Part shown: one piece after another, positions 21,330 to 34,062 of the stretch
Position numbering within the stretch: the first letter of the stretch is position 1
Layout of the letters: every line of letters starts with the position of its first letter
NCBI GenBank assembly: GCA_002842985.1
Contig: PHEQ01000015.1
Coordinates: 38,449-102,448, forward strand
Direction: 5' to 3'
Origin: Alphaproteobacteria bacterium HGW-Alphaproteobacteria-1
GTDB lineage: Bacteria > Pseudomonadota > Alphaproteobacteria > Rhodobacterales > Rhodobacteraceae
DNA: 64,000 nt
Translations under genes and position numbers: made by a program
Notes under the pieces: generated by a model
The model's database searches: none
What the model was told of the DNA's origin: nothing
What the model saw: only the letters and a program-made list of their open reading frames with translations

Positions 21330-23159
21330 TTATTCCACCGTCACCGATTTCGCCAGATTGCGCGGCTGATCCACGTCCGTACCCTTGGCAATGGCGGTGT
21401 GATAGGCGATGAGCTGTGCGGGCAACGCATAGAGGATCGGTGCCAGAACCGGATCGACCACAGGCAGCGTGACCGCCTGAAATGTGCCTTCACCCGCCGC
21501 CGCCACGCCCGCCGCATCCGAGATAAGCACGATCCGCCCGCCGCGCGCCATCACCTCCTGCATGTTCGATACAGTCTTTTCAAAGACTGCGTCGCAGGGG
21601 GCCATGACGATAACTGGCATGGTCTCGTCGATGAGCGCGATGGGGCCGTGCTTCAACTCGCCAGAGGCATAAGCTTCGGCGTGTATGTAGCTGATTTCCT
21701 TTAGTTTCAATGCGCCCTCAAGCGCCAGCGGATACATCAGCCCCCGCCCGAGGAAAAGCGCGCTCTGCGCCCCCGCAAGATCGCGCGCAACCTCGCGGAT
21801 CGAGGCATCGATCTCCATCGCGGTGTTGATCATCGCCGGCAGGCCGCGCAGTTTCGAGAGCAGATCGGCCAACCGCTCGGCGCTCATTTCGCCCCGCAGC
21901 CGCGCAGCCTTGAGCGCAAGCAGCAACAGCACCGTCAACTGGCAGGTAAAGGCCTTGGTTGAGGCCACGCCGATCTCGGCCCCGGCAAGAATGGGCAGCG
22001 CCAGATCGCTTTCGCGCGCGATCGAACTGGTTTCGACATTGATCACCGCAACGATGCTGTCGGCGCGGTCGCGGCAATAGCGCAGCGCGGCCAGCGTATC
22101 GGCGGTCTCGCCCGACTGGCTGACGAAAATCGCCACGGTGCCGGGGGAAATGGGCGGTTCGCGATAGCGGAATTCCGAGGCAATATCGACCTCGACGGGC
22201 AGTCGCGCCAGTTGCTCGAACCAGTATTTCGCCGTGAGACACGCATAATAAGCGGTGCCGCAGGCCACCAGCACCAGCCGCTCCACGCGTGAGAAATCCG
22301 GCATCGCTTCGGGCAGGACGATATCATCGCCGTCCTCGCTCAGGAAATGACGCAGCGCGTTGCCGATCACCATGGGCTGTTCGGCGATTTCCTTGGCCAT
22401 GAAATGCCGGTGCCCGCCCTTGTCCACCCGTGCGCTGTCAATGGCGACCTTCGTGACCGCGCGGTTGACCAGCCGTCCCTCGGCATCGGTGATGGAAACG
22501 CCCGCGCGCGTCACCACGGCGATATCGCCCTCCTCCAGATAGGTGATCCGGTCGGTCATGGGGGCCAGGGCGATGGCATCCGAGCCGACATACATCTCGC
22601 CCTCATCCTCGCCATGACCGATGGCCAGCGGGCTGCCGGCGCGGGCGGCAATCATCAGATCGCCCTCGCCCTCGAACAGGAACAAAAGAGCATAGGCACC
22701 GCGCAACCGCGCGATGGTGGCGCGGGCTGCGGCCTCTGGCTCCATGCCCTGCATCATGAGGTGCTGCGCCAGAAGCGCGACGGTCTCGGTATCTGTATCG
22801 GTCTCATGGCCGAATCCTGCTGCGGCCAGTTCGGCGCGCAGCTCTCGGAAATTCTCGATGATGCCGTTATGAACCACGGCGACCGGTCCGGCCCGGTGGG
22901 GATGGGCGTTCTTTTCGGTCGCCGCGCCATGGGTGGCCCATCGTGTATGGCCAATCCCTGCCCTGCCCGCGAGCGGGTTATGCACCAGCAGGTCCGAGAG
23001 ATTGACGAGCTTGCCCACGGCGCGGCGTCGGTCAAGCACCCCGTCATTGATCGTGGCGATCCCCGCGCTGTCATAACCGCGATATTCCAGCCGCTTGAGC
23101 GCCTCGACCAACACCGGCGCGGCCTCGTGATTTCCCAGAACGCCGACGATCCCGCACAT
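21330..23159 (-). CDS. glmS: Glutamine-fructose-6-phosphate transaminase (isomerizing)
   Basis: 609-residue enzyme that makes glucosamine-6-phosphate from fructose-6-phosphate and glutamine, opening the UDP-GlcNAc pathway. The N-terminal nucleophile is C2 in MCGIVGVLGN. The glutaminase domain shows GHTRWATHG, and the two isomerase domains show SQSGETADT, GRGLMYPLALEGALKLKEISY and the closing DQPRNLAKSVTVE. It starts 2 bases after the glmU stop, so glmU-glmS form an operon covering both ends of UDP-GlcNAc synthesis. Confidence 0.97.
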   Translation of the reverse strand: MCGIVGVLGNHEAAPVLVEALKRLEYRGYDSAGIATINDGVLDRRRAVGKLVNLSDLLVHNPLAGRAGIGHTRWATHGAATEKNAHPHRAGPVAVVHNGIIENFRELRAELAAAGFGHETDTDTETVALLAQHLMMQGMEPEAAARATIARLRGAYALLFLFEGEGDLMIAARAGSPLAIGHGEDEGEMYVGSDAIALAPMTDRITYLEEGDIAVVTRAGVSITDAEGRLVNRAVTKVAIDSARVDKGGHRHFMAKEIAEQPMVIGNALRHFLSEDGDDIVLPEAMPDFSRVERLVLVACGTAYYACLTAKYWFEQLARLPVEVDIASEFRYREPPISPGTVAIFVSQSGETADTLAALRYCRDRADSIVAVINVETSSIARESDLALPILAGAEIGVASTKAFTCQLTVLLLLALKAARLRGEMSAERLADLLSKLRGLPAMINTAMEIDASIREVARDLAGAQSALFLGRGLMYPLALEGALKLKEISYIHAEAYASGELKHGPIALIDETMPVIVMAPCDAVFEKTVSNMQEVMARGGRIVLISDAAGVAAAGEGTFQAVTLPVVDPVLAPILYALPAQLIAYHTAIAKGTDVDQPRNLAKSVTVE

Positions 23160-23161
23160 GA

Positions 23162-24514
23162 TTACTCTCCCTTGGTCTTTTGCGCCTTGAGCGCGCGCAG
23201 CTTCTCGAAGAACCGCGTCGCAAAGCCCCGCTTGTTCTCTTGCCGCGCCCGTCCCAGCGCCAGCGCGCCCGCCTCGACATCGCGCGTGATGACCGAGCCC
23301 GAGGCGGTCATCGCCCCGTCGCCCACGCTGACCGGCGCGACAAGCATGGTGTCCGAGCCGATGAACACGCCCCGCCCGATGGTGGTGCGGTGCTTCATCA
23401 CGCCGTCATAATTGCAGGTGATCGTGCCTGCACCGATATTGCTGCGCTCGCCGATCTCGGCATCGCCGATATAGCTCAGGTGGTTGACCTTGGCCGCTTC
23501 GGCAATCAGCGCGTTCTTGACCTCGACGAAATTGCCGATGCGCACATCTTCCGAAAGTTCCGTGCCGGGGCGCAGCCGGGCATAGGGCCCGACCACTGCC
23601 CCACGCGAGACATGGCAGCCCTCAAGATGCGAAAAGGCCCGGATATGCGCGCCGCTTTCCACCGTCACGCCGGGGCCGAAGATGACATAGGGCTCGATCA
23701 CCGCATCGCGCCCGACCCAGGTGTCGCGGGCGAAATGCACCGTCTCGGGGGCTTGCAGGGTCACGCCCGTCTCCAGCGCCTCGGCACGCGCGCGGGTCTG
23801 AAAGGCGGCCTCGGCGCGGCTCAGTTCCGTGCGCGAATTGACGCCGAGCGTCTCACCCTCTTCGCAGGTGACGGCGGTTGCCGAAAGGCCCGCCGCGCGG
23901 GCCAGCGCCACGATATCCGTGAGGTAATATTCGCCCGCCGCATTGTCATTGCCGACGGCCTCGACCAGATCGAACAGCACCGGGGCTGCGGCCATCACCA
24001 CGCCGCTGTTGCACAGGGTGATCGCGCGCTCGGCCTCGGTCGCGTCCTTGAACTCGACGATCCGCTCCAGCACATCACCGGCCATCACAAGCCGCCCGTA
24101 GCGGCCCGGATCGGCGGCCTCGAACCCCAGCACGACGACATCATGCCGCGCCCGCGCCTCGGCCATGCGCGCCAGCGTCTCGGGGCGGATCAGCGGCGTG
24201 TCACCATAAAGCACCACCGCATCGCCCTCGAACCCGTCCAGCGCTGGCGCGGCCTGCGCCACCGCGTGGGCCGTGCCCAACTGCTCTGCCTGAAGAACCA
24301 CCTGCGTCTCGGGGTCAAACGCCAGCGCGGCCTTGCGCACGGCATCGGCCTCATGGCCCGCCACCACCACCACGCGCGCGGGATCAAGCGCGCCCCCGGC
24401 GGCGATGGCATGGATCAGCATCGCCTCGCCCGCGATGGGATGCAGCACCTTGGGCAGGTCCGAGTTCATGCGGGTTCCCTTGCCGGCGGCAAGCACGATG
24501 AGGGCAACGGACAT
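23162..24514 (-). CDS. glmU: Bifunctional GlmU, N-acetylglucosamine-1-phosphate uridylyltransferase / acetyltransferase
   Basis: 450-residue enzyme for the last two steps of UDP-GlcNAc synthesis. The N-terminal Rossmann-like domain carries LAAGKGTRMNSDLPKVLHP and VVLYGDTPLI. The C-terminal left-handed beta-helix of hexapeptide repeats contains VNHLSYIGDAEIGERSNIG, the acetyltransferase active-site stretch, and GAGTITCNYDG. The ATG at 24514 is used because the sequence before it is not conserved. Divergent from gph over a 137-base gap. Confidence 0.96.
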   Translation of the reverse strand: MSVALIVLAAGKGTRMNSDLPKVLHPIAGEAMLIHAIAAGGALDPARVVVVAGHEADAVRKAALAFDPETQVVLQAEQLGTAHAVAQAAPALDGFEGDAVVLYGDTPLIRPETLARMAEARARHDVVVLGFEAADPGRYGRLVMAGDVLERIVEFKDATEAERAITLCNSGVVMAAAPVLFDLVEAVGNDNAAGEYYLTDIVALARAAGLSATAVTCEEGETLGVNSRTELSRAEAAFQTRARAEALETGVTLQAPETVHFARDTWVGRDAVIEPYVIFGPGVTVESGAHIRAFSHLEGCHVSRGAVVGPYARLRPGTELSEDVRIGNFVEVKNALIAEAAKVNHLSYIGDAEIGERSNIGAGTITCNYDGVMKHRTTIGRGVFIGSDTMLVAPVSVGDGAMTASGSVITRDVEAGALALGRARQENKRGFATRFFEKLRALKAQKTKGE

Positions 24515-24651
24515 GGACCAATCTCTTTCACGGGGCAATCGCTGACGTTCTATCGGTTTTGCGCCTATACGCAAGGGGCAGACCGGGAAATCCTTGTGAC
24601 CGTTCCATGACACCGCTATGCGGATCACGCCGGGCAGCAGGAGGGTTTTGC

Positions 24652-25317
24652 ATGCGCACCGTGGTTTTCGATCTCGACGGCACGCTCGCAGATACGAGCG
24701 GCGATCTTGTGGCCGCCGCCAATGCCTGTTTTCGCGGCATGGGCGCGGGCGACCAGCTTTGCCCCGCGCGCGATGCGGGCGTGGCGCTGCGCGGCGGGCG
24801 GGCGATGCTCCGGCTGGGGATGGAACGCATCGGGCGCGGGCAGGACGAGGCCGAGATCGACCGGCAATATCCGGTTCTGCTGGCCGCCTACGAAGGCGCG
24901 ATCGACACCCATACCCGGCTATACCCGGGCGCGATGGAGGCGGTGGAAGGCTTGCGTGGTGCGGGCTACCGCGTCGCCATCTGCACCAACAAGCCCGAGG
25001 CGCTGGCGCGGCTGCTGCTCGACCGGCTGGGTGTGCTGGCGGCGTTTCACGCGCTCACCGGTGCCGATACTCTGGCGGTGCGCAAGCCCGATCCCGAACA
25101 CCTCAACGAGACCGTGCGCCGCGCGGGCGGCGATCCGGCGCGCGCGCTTCTGGTGGGCGATTCGGACACCGACCGAGAGACCGCGCGCGCGGCGGGCGTG
25201 CCTTCGGTTCTGGTGGGCTTCGGTCCGTCCGGGGCGGACATGGCGGCGCTGGAACCCGACGCGATCATCGCCCATTACAGCGAGTTGCCGGAGGTGGTGG
25301 CGCGGCTCATCGGCTAA
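24652..25317 (+). CDS. gph: Phosphoglycolate phosphatase (HAD family)
   Basis: 221-residue haloacid dehalogenase-type phosphatase that removes phosphate from 2-phosphoglycolate made by DNA repair or by RuBisCO oxygenation. Nucleophile and acid are D7 and D9 in VFDLDGTLADT. Motif II is AICTNKP, motif III RKPDPEHL, and the acidic motif IV GDSDTDRETA. The ATG at 24652 follows CAGGAGGG, a strong ribosome binding site. The exact substrate is inferred from closest likeness; other sugar phosphates are possible. Confidence 0.88.
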   Translation: MRTVVFDLDGTLADTSGDLVAAANACFRGMGAGDQLCPARDAGVALRGGRAMLRLGMERIGRGQDEAEIDRQYPVLLAAYEGAIDTHTRLYPGAMEAVEGLRGAGYRVAICTNKPEALARLLLDRLGVLAAFHALTGADTLAVRKPDPEHLNETVRRAGGDPARALLVGDSDTDRETARAAGVPSVLVGFGPSGADMAALEPDAIIAHYSELPEVVARLIG

Positions 25318-25335
25318 GCGCGCACGTCTTGGACG

Positions 25336-25542
25336 TCACCGCCCCCGATTTTGCGTTTTTGCGTGCATTTGCGCGATCATCCGGCTGGCCGTCTTTTCAA
25401 AAGCGCAAGGGATAATGGCATGGATCAGCGCAGCCCCCGCCGCCGCGAAGAGCATCAGCGCAAAGCGCCCGGCAAAGAGGGCGTGTTCAAAATAGCTTTC
25501 ACCCACGCTGCGCGGATGATCGAAAAAGAACTTGCTCAGCAT
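25336..25542 (-). CDS. DUF6356-like small membrane protein
   Basis: 68-residue protein starting MLSKFFFDHPRSVGESYFEH, with one hydrophobic helix (FALMLFAAAGAALIHAIIP, about residues 28-46) and a basic tail. The front part matches my memory of a short conserved proteobacterial family, DUF6356, of unknown function. The start at 25542 has GGAGG upstream; the longer open frame to 25650 has no support. It is convergent with gph and divergent from the Lrp-type regulator, which might control it. Confidence 0.75.
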   Translation of the reverse strand: MLSKFFFDHPRSVGESYFEHALFAGRFALMLFAAAGAALIHAIIPCAFEKTASRMIAQMHAKTQNRGR

Positions 25543-25670
25543 GACCGGTTTCCTCCTGTTCGGCTCGCCCGCGCAGGCTACCTCAGTCATCGCGTGACAT
25601 TTTCCCATTTTTCCCTGATAAACCATAGATATTGAGATCTTATCCACCAAATGGGCCTATCATCGCAAAA

Positions 25671-26129
25671 ATGGACGATCTCGACCGCAAGATCCTCATC
25701 GAATTGCAGCGCGATGCGGGTATCGCGCTCGATGCGATCGGGCAGAAGGTGGGGCTGTCGCGCAACGCCTGCTGGCGGCGCATCCGCGCGCTCGAAGGCA
25801 CGGGGGTGATCCGGGCGCGCGTGACGCTGCTCGATCCCGCGCGCATCGGCCTGCCGCTCACCGTCTTCATGCAATGCCGCGCCGCAGCCCATGACGCCGA
25901 CTGGCTCGACGCCTTCGCCCGCGCGATCCGCAGCCTGCCGCAGGTGCAGGGGGTGTGGCGGATGACCGGCGATCTCGATTACCTCATCCGCGCGCAGGTG
26001 GCCGATATGGCCGATTACGACCGGCTTTACCGCAGCCTCATCGCGCGCGTGCCGATGGGCGATGTCTCGGCCAGCTTCGTGATGGAGGAGATCCGCGCCA
26101 CCACCGAATTGCCCCTCGACCACGCCTGA
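25671..26129 (+). CDS. Lrp/AsnC family transcriptional regulator
   Basis: 152-residue regulator with an N-terminal winged helix-turn-helix (MDDLDRKILIELQRD, then IGQKVGLSRNACWRRIRALE) and a C-terminal ligand-binding RAM domain with GVWRMTGDLDYLIRAQVADM. Such proteins form octamers and sense amino acids. No amino-acid metabolism gene adjoins it, so the target is unclear; the divergent DUF6356-like gene across a 128-base gap is the nearest candidate. Confidence 0.92.
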   Translation: MDDLDRKILIELQRDAGIALDAIGQKVGLSRNACWRRIRALEGTGVIRARVTLLDPARIGLPLTVFMQCRAAAHDADWLDAFARAIRSLPQVQGVWRMTGDLDYLIRAQVADMADYDRLYRSLIARVPMGDVSASFVMEEIRATTELPLDHA

Positions 26130-26150
26130 CACCTAGTCCCGCAAACCGCC

Positions 26151-26208
26151 ATCCTCCGGCTTGACCGGAGGATCTCGGCGTCATGAGCCCTCGGATCAGG
26201 TCCGGGGG
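26151..26208. repeat. Extragenic palindromic repeat, double hairpin
   Basis: Two hairpins lie between the Lrp-type gene and zwf. The first is a perfect 9-bp stem ATCCTCCGG-CTTGA-CCGGAGGAT (26151-26173). The second is an imperfect CCCTCGGA-TCAGG-TCCGGGGG (26188-26208). Both share the stem-and-pentaloop design and the flanking GATCTC/GTCATGAG sequence with the elements at 8678 and 30039. Confidence 0.75.
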
Positions 26209-26286
26209 CACGCACCGCCCCCTTCTGCCATTGTGCCACGTGCACACCGTGATAAGGTCCGCGCGAAGCAGCAAGGGAGACGCGCC

Positions 26287-27741
26287 ATGGCCTCTCGGGT
26301 GATTCCGGTCGATCCCTTCGATCTGGTGATTTTCGGCGGCACCGGCGATCTGGCACGGCGCAAGATCCTGCCCGCGCTCTATCGCCGCTTTACCGCCGGG
26401 CAATTCGCCACCGATACCCGCCTGATCGGTGCCGCCCGCGCCGAGATGGACGCGCGCGCCTACCGTGCCTTCGTTCGCGAGGCGCTGGCCGAGTTCGCCC
26501 CCGAAGAGGCCGCCCGCAAGAAACCGCTCGCGGCCTTTCTCGACCTCATCGATTACGTCACCCTCGACGCGCGCGGCGAGGCAGGCTGGGACGCGCTTGC
26601 CCAAAAGACCCGCACGGGACGCATCCGCGCCTATTATTTCTCTGTTGGCCCGTCGCTTTTCGGCGATCTGGCCAAGCGGCTGCACAAGCACGGGCTGGCC
26701 GAGGGGGACGCGCGCATCGTGGTGGAAAAGCCGTTCGGCCACGATCTTGAAAGCGCGCGCGCCCTCAACCGCACGCTGGCGCGGCATTTCGACGAAGGGC
26801 AGATCTACCGGATCGACCATTATCTCGGCAAGGAGACGGTGCAGAACCTGATGGCGATCCGCTTCGGCAATGTCCTGTTCGAGCCGTTGTGGAACAGCCA
26901 ATATGTCGATCACATCCAGATCACCGTGGCCGAGAGCGTGGGCGTCGGCGGGCGCGGCGAGTATTATGACCGCTCGGGCGCCATGCGCGACATGGTGCAG
27001 AACCACCTGATGCAGCTTTTGTGCCTGATCGCCATGGAGCCGCCCGCCAAGTTCGACCCCGACGCCGTGCGCGACGAAAAGCTCAAGGTCATCCGCGCGC
27101 TTGATCCCGTCGCCCCGGCAAACGTCGTGCGCGGCCAGTATGAGGGCAGCGAGAGCCAGCCCGATTACCGCACGCAGGCCGAGAACCCGGAAAGCACGAC
27201 CGAAAGCTTCGTCGCGCTCAAGCTCAATGTCTCCAACTGGAGATGGGCCGGCACGCCGTTTTATCTGCGCACCGGCAAGCGGCTGCGCGAGCGCGCCAGC
27301 GAGATTGCCGTGGTGTTCAAGGACGCGCCCCATTCGATCTTCGGCCCCGAGGCCGGTCGGCACCGCAACATCCTCACGATCCGCCTGCAACCCAATGAGG
27401 GGATCGAGCTTGGCGTGACCATCAAGGAACCGGGACCGGGGGGGATGCGCCTGATCGACGTGCCGCTCGACATGACCTTCGCCGAGGCTTTGGGCTCGGA
27501 AGAGGCCGATTTTCCCGACGCCTACGAGCGGCTCATCATGGATGTGATCCGGGGCAACCAGACCCTTTTCATGCGCGGCGACGAGGTCGAGGCCGCCTGG
27601 GCCTGGACCGATCCGATCATCGCCGAGTGGCAGGAAGCGGGCACGCCCCCGCTTCCCTATGCCACCGGCTCTTCCGGCCCTGACGATGCGCTGATGCTGA
27701 TGCATCGCGACGGCCGCCGCTGGCGGGAGATACGCCCATGA
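26287..27741 (+). CDS. zwf: Glucose-6-phosphate 1-dehydrogenase
   Basis: 484-residue enzyme that oxidises glucose-6-phosphate to 6-phosphogluconolactone with NADP. The dinucleotide loop is [18 protein letters not shown] near the start, and the active-site signature [13 protein letters not shown] includes the substrate lysine and histidine. [11 protein letters not shown] and RTGKRL are also present. The ATG at 26287 follows AAGGGAGA. Its stop overlaps the pgl start as ATGA, which begins a zwf-pgl-pgi unit feeding the Entner-Doudoroff route. Confidence 0.97.
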   Translation: MASRVIPVDPFDLVIFGGTGDLARRKILPALYRRFTAGQFATDTRLIGAARAEMDARAYRAFVREALAEFAPEEAARKKPLAAFLDLIDYVTLDARGEAGWDALAQKTRTGRIRAYYFSVGPSLFGDLAKRLHKHGLAEGDARIVVEKPFGHDLESARALNRTLARHFDEGQIYRIDHYLGKETVQNLMAIRFGNVLFEPLWNSQYVDHIQITVAESVGVGGRGEYYDRSGAMRDMVQNHLMQLLCLIAMEPPAKFDPDAVRDEKLKVIRALDPVAPANVVRGQYEGSESQPDYRTQAENPESTTESFVALKLNVSNWRWAGTPFYLRTGKRLRERASEIAVVFKDAPHSIFGPEAGRHRNILTIRLQPNEGIELGVTIKEPGPGGMRLIDVPLDMTFAEALGSEEADFPDAYERLIMDVIRGNQTLFMRGDEVEAAWAWTDPIIAEWQEAGTPPLPYATGSSGPDDALMLMHRDGRRWREIRP

Positions 27742-28415
27742 CCTTTCTCGATTATGCCGATACCGAGATGCTGGCCCTTGGCCTTGCCGATACGCTGTCC
27801 AGCGAATTGCGCATGGTGCTTGGCCACAAGGAGCGCGCACTGTTCGTCGTTCCGGGCGGCACCACGCCGGGGCCGGTGTTCGACGTGCTCTGCGACGCCG
27901 ATCTCGACTGGGGCCGCGTCGATATCCTGCTCTCGGACGAACGCTGGCGCCCCGAGGTGCATATCCGCTCCAACACCCGGCTGATCCGCGAGAGGCTGCT
28001 CACGGGGCGCGCGGCGGCGGCGCGCCACCTGCCGCTCTATGCCCGCGCGGAGACCCCCGAGGCGGTGCTGGCCGAGCTTGAGGCGAATATCGCTCCTGCC
28101 CTGCCCATCGACATCTGCCTTCTGGGCATGGGGGCGGACATGCACACCGCCTCGCTCATTCCGGGGGCCGAGGGGCTGGAGGCCGCGCTTGATGAGCGCG
28201 CGCCGATCCTCGTGCCCATCCGTGCGCGCGGCGAGGACGAGGCGCGCGTGACGTTGTCGGCACGTGTTCTGGCGGGGGCGGTCTGCACCCATATCGTGAT
28301 CACCGGCGACCGCAAGCGCGCGGCGTATGAGCGCGCGCGCCATCTGCGCCCCCTCGAGGCCCCCGTGGCCGCGGTCCTGCCGGGTGCCACGGTGCATTGG
28401 TCGCCGGAGGACTGA
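27738..28415 (+). CDS. pgl: 6-phosphogluconolactonase
   Basis: 225-residue DevB-type lactonase that hydrolyses 6-phosphogluconolactone to 6-phosphogluconate. Signatures are the phosphate loop VPGGTTPGPVFD, WGRVDILLSDERWRP, and the active-site stretch LLGMGADMHTASLIPGAEGL. It is translationally coupled to zwf by an ATGA overlap and followed by pgi after 4 bases. Confidence 0.95.
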   Translation: MTFLDYADTEMLALGLADTLSSELRMVLGHKERALFVVPGGTTPGPVFDVLCDADLDWGRVDILLSDERWRPEVHIRSNTRLIRERLLTGRAAAARHLPLYARAETPEAVLAELEANIAPALPIDICLLGMGADMHTASLIPGAEGLEAALDERAPILVPIRARGEDEARVTLSARVLAGAVCTHIVITGDRKRAAYERARHLRPLEAPVAAVLPGATVHWSPED

Positions 28416-28419
28416 GCCG

Positions 28420-30000
<1,581 letters not shown>

Positions 30001-30038
30001 GCCGCCGCGCGGTCACAGGTCGCGCGCTGAGGCGAGAG

Positions 30039-30108
30039 ATTCTCCGGTCAAGCCGGAAGATGACACCCGAAAATCCGGGAACCCGTCACCCTCGGACTTG
30101 ATCCGAGG
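30039..30108. repeat. Extragenic palindromic repeat, double hairpin between pgi and eno
   Basis: The 127-base gap between the convergent pgi and eno genes holds two hairpins of the same family as those at 8678 and 26151. They are ATTCTCCGG-TCAAG-CCGGAAGAT (30039-30061, one mismatch) and CCTCGGA-CTTGA-TCCGAGG (30090-30108, perfect). They sit in opposite senses, with outward-facing GAGAGAT and ATCTCTC. They probably also act as a two-way terminator. Confidence 0.75.
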
Positions 30109-30127
30109 ATCTCTCGCCCCGTGCACC

Positions 30128-31441
<1,314 letters not shown>

Positions 31442-31515
31442 TTAGCAAGAAAGTCCGGCAATGCAAACGCGGCACATGAGCGGGGGCAGATGCGGTCGGG
31501 CCGCCGAAGCGCGCT

Positions 31516-32220
31516 CTACCCCCGCCCCCGCCGTACCATCCGCGTGCCAAGATAGACGACGCCTGCTGCCGCCAATCCGATCACGGCGGGATTGACGGGA
31601 TCGAGATTGGCCACGATCACGCCCACAAGCGCCCAGATCACCGCCGCCGGATAGGTCAGGCTGTCGGGCCGCAAACGCTCTGTCACAGCTGCGATCACCA
31701 ATGCGAGCCCAAGGCCGACCCAGGCCGCAGCCAGTTCCGACAAGAACCCGTAACCCGCCAGCACCAACCCCACCGACACCGAAGCCGCCGCCGTGAGCCA
31801 GCCCGCATAGGCCCCCACCGGCTCGACCTGGAACCAGCGGTCATGTTCACCTGCGCGCAGCAGCGCGAAGAGTGCGGCCAGAAGCATGACCCAGATCATC
31901 ACCGTCGCCGCGACGACCGAGACCTGCGCGACCGCGATCCAGCCGCTACCCACCGCAAGGCTGAGAAAGAGCGCCGGGCGCCCCGCGCGCCAGTCCGTTG
32001 CATCGCCCCGCCGCACCAGGCCAAAACCGGTCCCGACAATCAACCAAAGATAGATCACGCCCCAGATGGAAAACGCATAGCCTGCCGGCTGGATCGGCGG
32101 ATTGACCTGCGGCACCGGGAACTGATCGGCGGCAAAGCCGTTGAACCCGACAGACAGGAAAGGCGACCCGGCAAAGGCGAGGGCTGCCACGAATGTCAGG
32201 ATGGCGAAGGCGCGTGTCAT
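31516..32220 (-). CDS. TspO/MBR-like multi-helix membrane protein
   Basis: 234-residue integral membrane protein with an N-terminal signal or first helix (AFAILTFVAALAFAG) and about six further helices. The stretch NPPIQPAGYAFSIWGVIYL resembles the conserved loop and second helix of TspO/MBR tryptophan-rich sensory proteins, but the protein is longer than classic TspO (about 160 residues). Relatives in proteobacteria are annotated only as tryptophan-rich or hypothetical. Role unknown; porphyrin or stress sensing would be guesswork. Confidence 0.7.
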   Translation of the reverse strand: MTRAFAILTFVAALAFAGSPFLSVGFNGFAADQFPVPQVNPPIQPAGYAFSIWGVIYLWLIVGTGFGLVRRGDATDWRAGRPALFLSLAVGSGWIAVAQVSVVAATVMIWVMLLAALFALLRAGEHDRWFQVEPVGAYAGWLTAAASVSVGLVLAGYGFLSELAAAWVGLGLALVIAAVTERLRPDSLTYPAAVIWALVGVIVANLDPVNPAVIGLAAAGVVYLGTRMVRRGRG

Positions 32221-32278
32221 GGCAATCTCCCGGCCTCAAGGCGAGGCGCCCGCACCCTCGCGCGGTTCCGCGCCGTGC

Positions 32279-33169
32279 TCAAGCCGTTTTGCGCGCCTTT
32301 TGTCGCTGCCGCCGCCCCATCTGCGCTTCGCGCATGAGGGTATAAAGACCAGAGGCCACGATCACCCCCGCGCCGATCAGCGTCCAGAGATCGGGCCGCT
32401 CGCCAAAGACCGTGACCCCGATGATCAGCGCAAAGATCAGCCGCGTGTAGCGAAACGGTGTGACCACCGCGACCTCACCCACCCGCATCGCCGCGACGAT
32501 GGCGTAATAGGCCGCCACCGCGCAGATGAGTGCCAGCGCCAGATCGCGGATCTCGGTCCCTGCGGGCATCACGGGGGCCGCGCCGAACGGCAAAAGCAGC
32601 GCGCCCGTGGGCACCAGCGTCGCAAAGGCATAGGTCGAAAGCTGCATCGACGAGATCGCGCGTGGCACCGCCCGCGTCGCCAGATCGCGCGTCGCCAGTC
32701 CGACCACCGCCATGACGGCGAAAAGCGAGGCCGGCTCGAACCCCGCCACCCCCGGCCGGATCACCATGAGCACGCCCGCGAATCCCACGAGGATCGCACT
32801 CCAGCGCCGCCAGCCGACCTGCGCGCCCATAAATACCGCAGCCCCCAGCGTCACCGCGAGCGGCGTCGCCTGCAAAATCGCCGAGGCAGAGGAGAGCGGC
32901 GTCAGCGCGATCGCCAGCACAAAACCCATGGTGCCCGTCAATTCGCCGAAATTGCGCAAAAGCACCGGGCGCGACACCAGGTCCCGCGACCAGAGCCTGC
33001 GCCCCTGCGCCCGCGTGATCGCGCCGAACACCAGCGCGCCGCCCAAGCCGATGATCATCACGATCTGCCCCACCGGCAGATCGGCGGTCAGGCGCTTGAT
33101 GAACATGTCCTCCAGCGCGAAACCGGCCATCGCCAGAACCATCAGGACGCTGCCGCGCAGGTTTTCCAT
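32279..33169 (-). CDS. DMT superfamily transporter, EamA type
   Basis: 296-residue membrane protein with ten predicted helices in two EamA repeats, the second beginning near residue 145. Typical EamA features are GALLPFG-like and TPFRYTRLIFALIIGVTVFGERPDLWTLIGAGVI near the C terminus. Members export amino acids, metabolites or drugs. It lies 58 bases upstream of the TspO-like gene on the same strand; the substrate is not deducible. Confidence 0.88.
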   Translation of the reverse strand: MENLRGSVLMVLAMAGFALEDMFIKRLTADLPVGQIVMIIGLGGALVFGAITRAQGRRLWSRDLVSRPVLLRNFGELTGTMGFVLAIALTPLSSASAILQATPLAVTLGAAVFMGAQVGWRRWSAILVGFAGVLMVIRPGVAGFEPASLFAVMAVVGLATRDLATRAVPRAISSMQLSTYAFATLVPTGALLLPFGAAPVMPAGTEIRDLALALICAVAAYYAIVAAMRVGEVAVVTPFRYTRLIFALIIGVTVFGERPDLWTLIGAGVIVASGLYTLMREAQMGRRQRQKARKTA

Positions 33170-33277
33170 TTGCTAGGGCTTTCGTGAGGATTTTGCATCC
33201 TCCTACCCTGTTCCCCGCGCCGGGAGAAGTCATCCGGCCATGCGCCCCGCGCATGGCCGCCTGCCATCGGTCAGCGC

Positions 33278-33889
33278 TCAGGCCAGCCCCAGATCGCGCG
33301 CCATCATCGCCGCCTGTGTGCGGTTCTTCGCCCCCAGCTTGCGGCTGACCGATTTGAGATGCAGCTTGACGGTGACCTCCTGAATCTCGAGGTCCCGGGC
33401 GATTTCCTTGTTGGATTTGCCCTCCGCCACGCCCCGCAGCACCTGACGCTCGCGCGCCGTCAGGCCAAGCCGTGACTGCGCCGCCGCATCCACGTCCGAG
33501 CGCAGGAAATCGCAGGGCATATAGGTCTCTCCGGCCAGCATCTGCCGAACCGCCGCGATGAGGGCCTGTGGCGCGAGTGTCTTGGGCAGAAACCCCGCCG
33601 CGCCCGCGCGCAGCGCGCGCCGGGCCACATCGGGCGGCGCAGTGCCCGAGAGGATCGCCACCGGGCAGCCCGCGCGCGCGCGCATCCGCTTCAGACCGTC
33701 AAGCGCCTCCATACCCGGCATCGAAAAATCGAGCAGAACCAGATCGGCATGGCCGGGGCCGGGCACAAGCGCCATGGCGGCCTCGAAACTTTCGGCCACC
33801 GCCACCTCGAAACCGCCCGCCGCGCGCAGATAGGCGGCGATTGTCTCGCGCACAAGATCGTGATCGTCGGCCAGAATGAGCCGGGTCAT
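33278..33889 (-). CDS. LuxR/NarL-type response regulator
   Basis: 203-residue response regulator with a receiver domain (phospho-acceptor D54 in VLLDFSMPG, lysine in GFLPKTL) and a C-terminal GerE/LuxR helix-turn-helix (LTARERQVLRGVAEGKSNKEIARDLEIQEVTVKLHLKSV, split here only in description). The start at 33889 is the first residue of the receiver fold. It is divergent, across 173 bases, from the exported protein and hybrid kinase described next, and is their likely output regulator because that kinase has its own HPt domain and no DNA-binding domain. Confidence 0.92.
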   Translation of the reverse strand: MTRLILADDHDLVRETIAAYLRAAGGFEVAVAESFEAAMALVPGPGHADLVLLDFSMPGMEALDGLKRMRARAGCPVAILSGTAPPDVARRALRAGAAGFLPKTLAPQALIAAVRQMLAGETYMPCDFLRSDVDAAAQSRLGLTARERQVLRGVAEGKSNKEIARDLEIQEVTVKLHLKSVSRKLGAKNRTQAAMMARDLGLA

Positions 33890-34062
33890 CAAGAATCGTC
33901 CTTCCCCACAACGCCTGCCCTTGGGCGAGCATACGCATCCGCAACGCAAATGACAAATCCGTGAGCCGGATATCCGATTTTTCTTGCGCGCAAACGCATA
34001 GGAGGTCTGGCAAATCCGGCCGGACGCGTCACACTAACCGCTATCGCAGCAAAGGAGAGGCC

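Noticed and set aside
21330..23159. glmS ribozyme or riboswitch near glmS
   Set aside because: glmS starts 2 bases after glmU, so there is no leader to hold one, and such ribozymes are known from Gram-positive bacteria.
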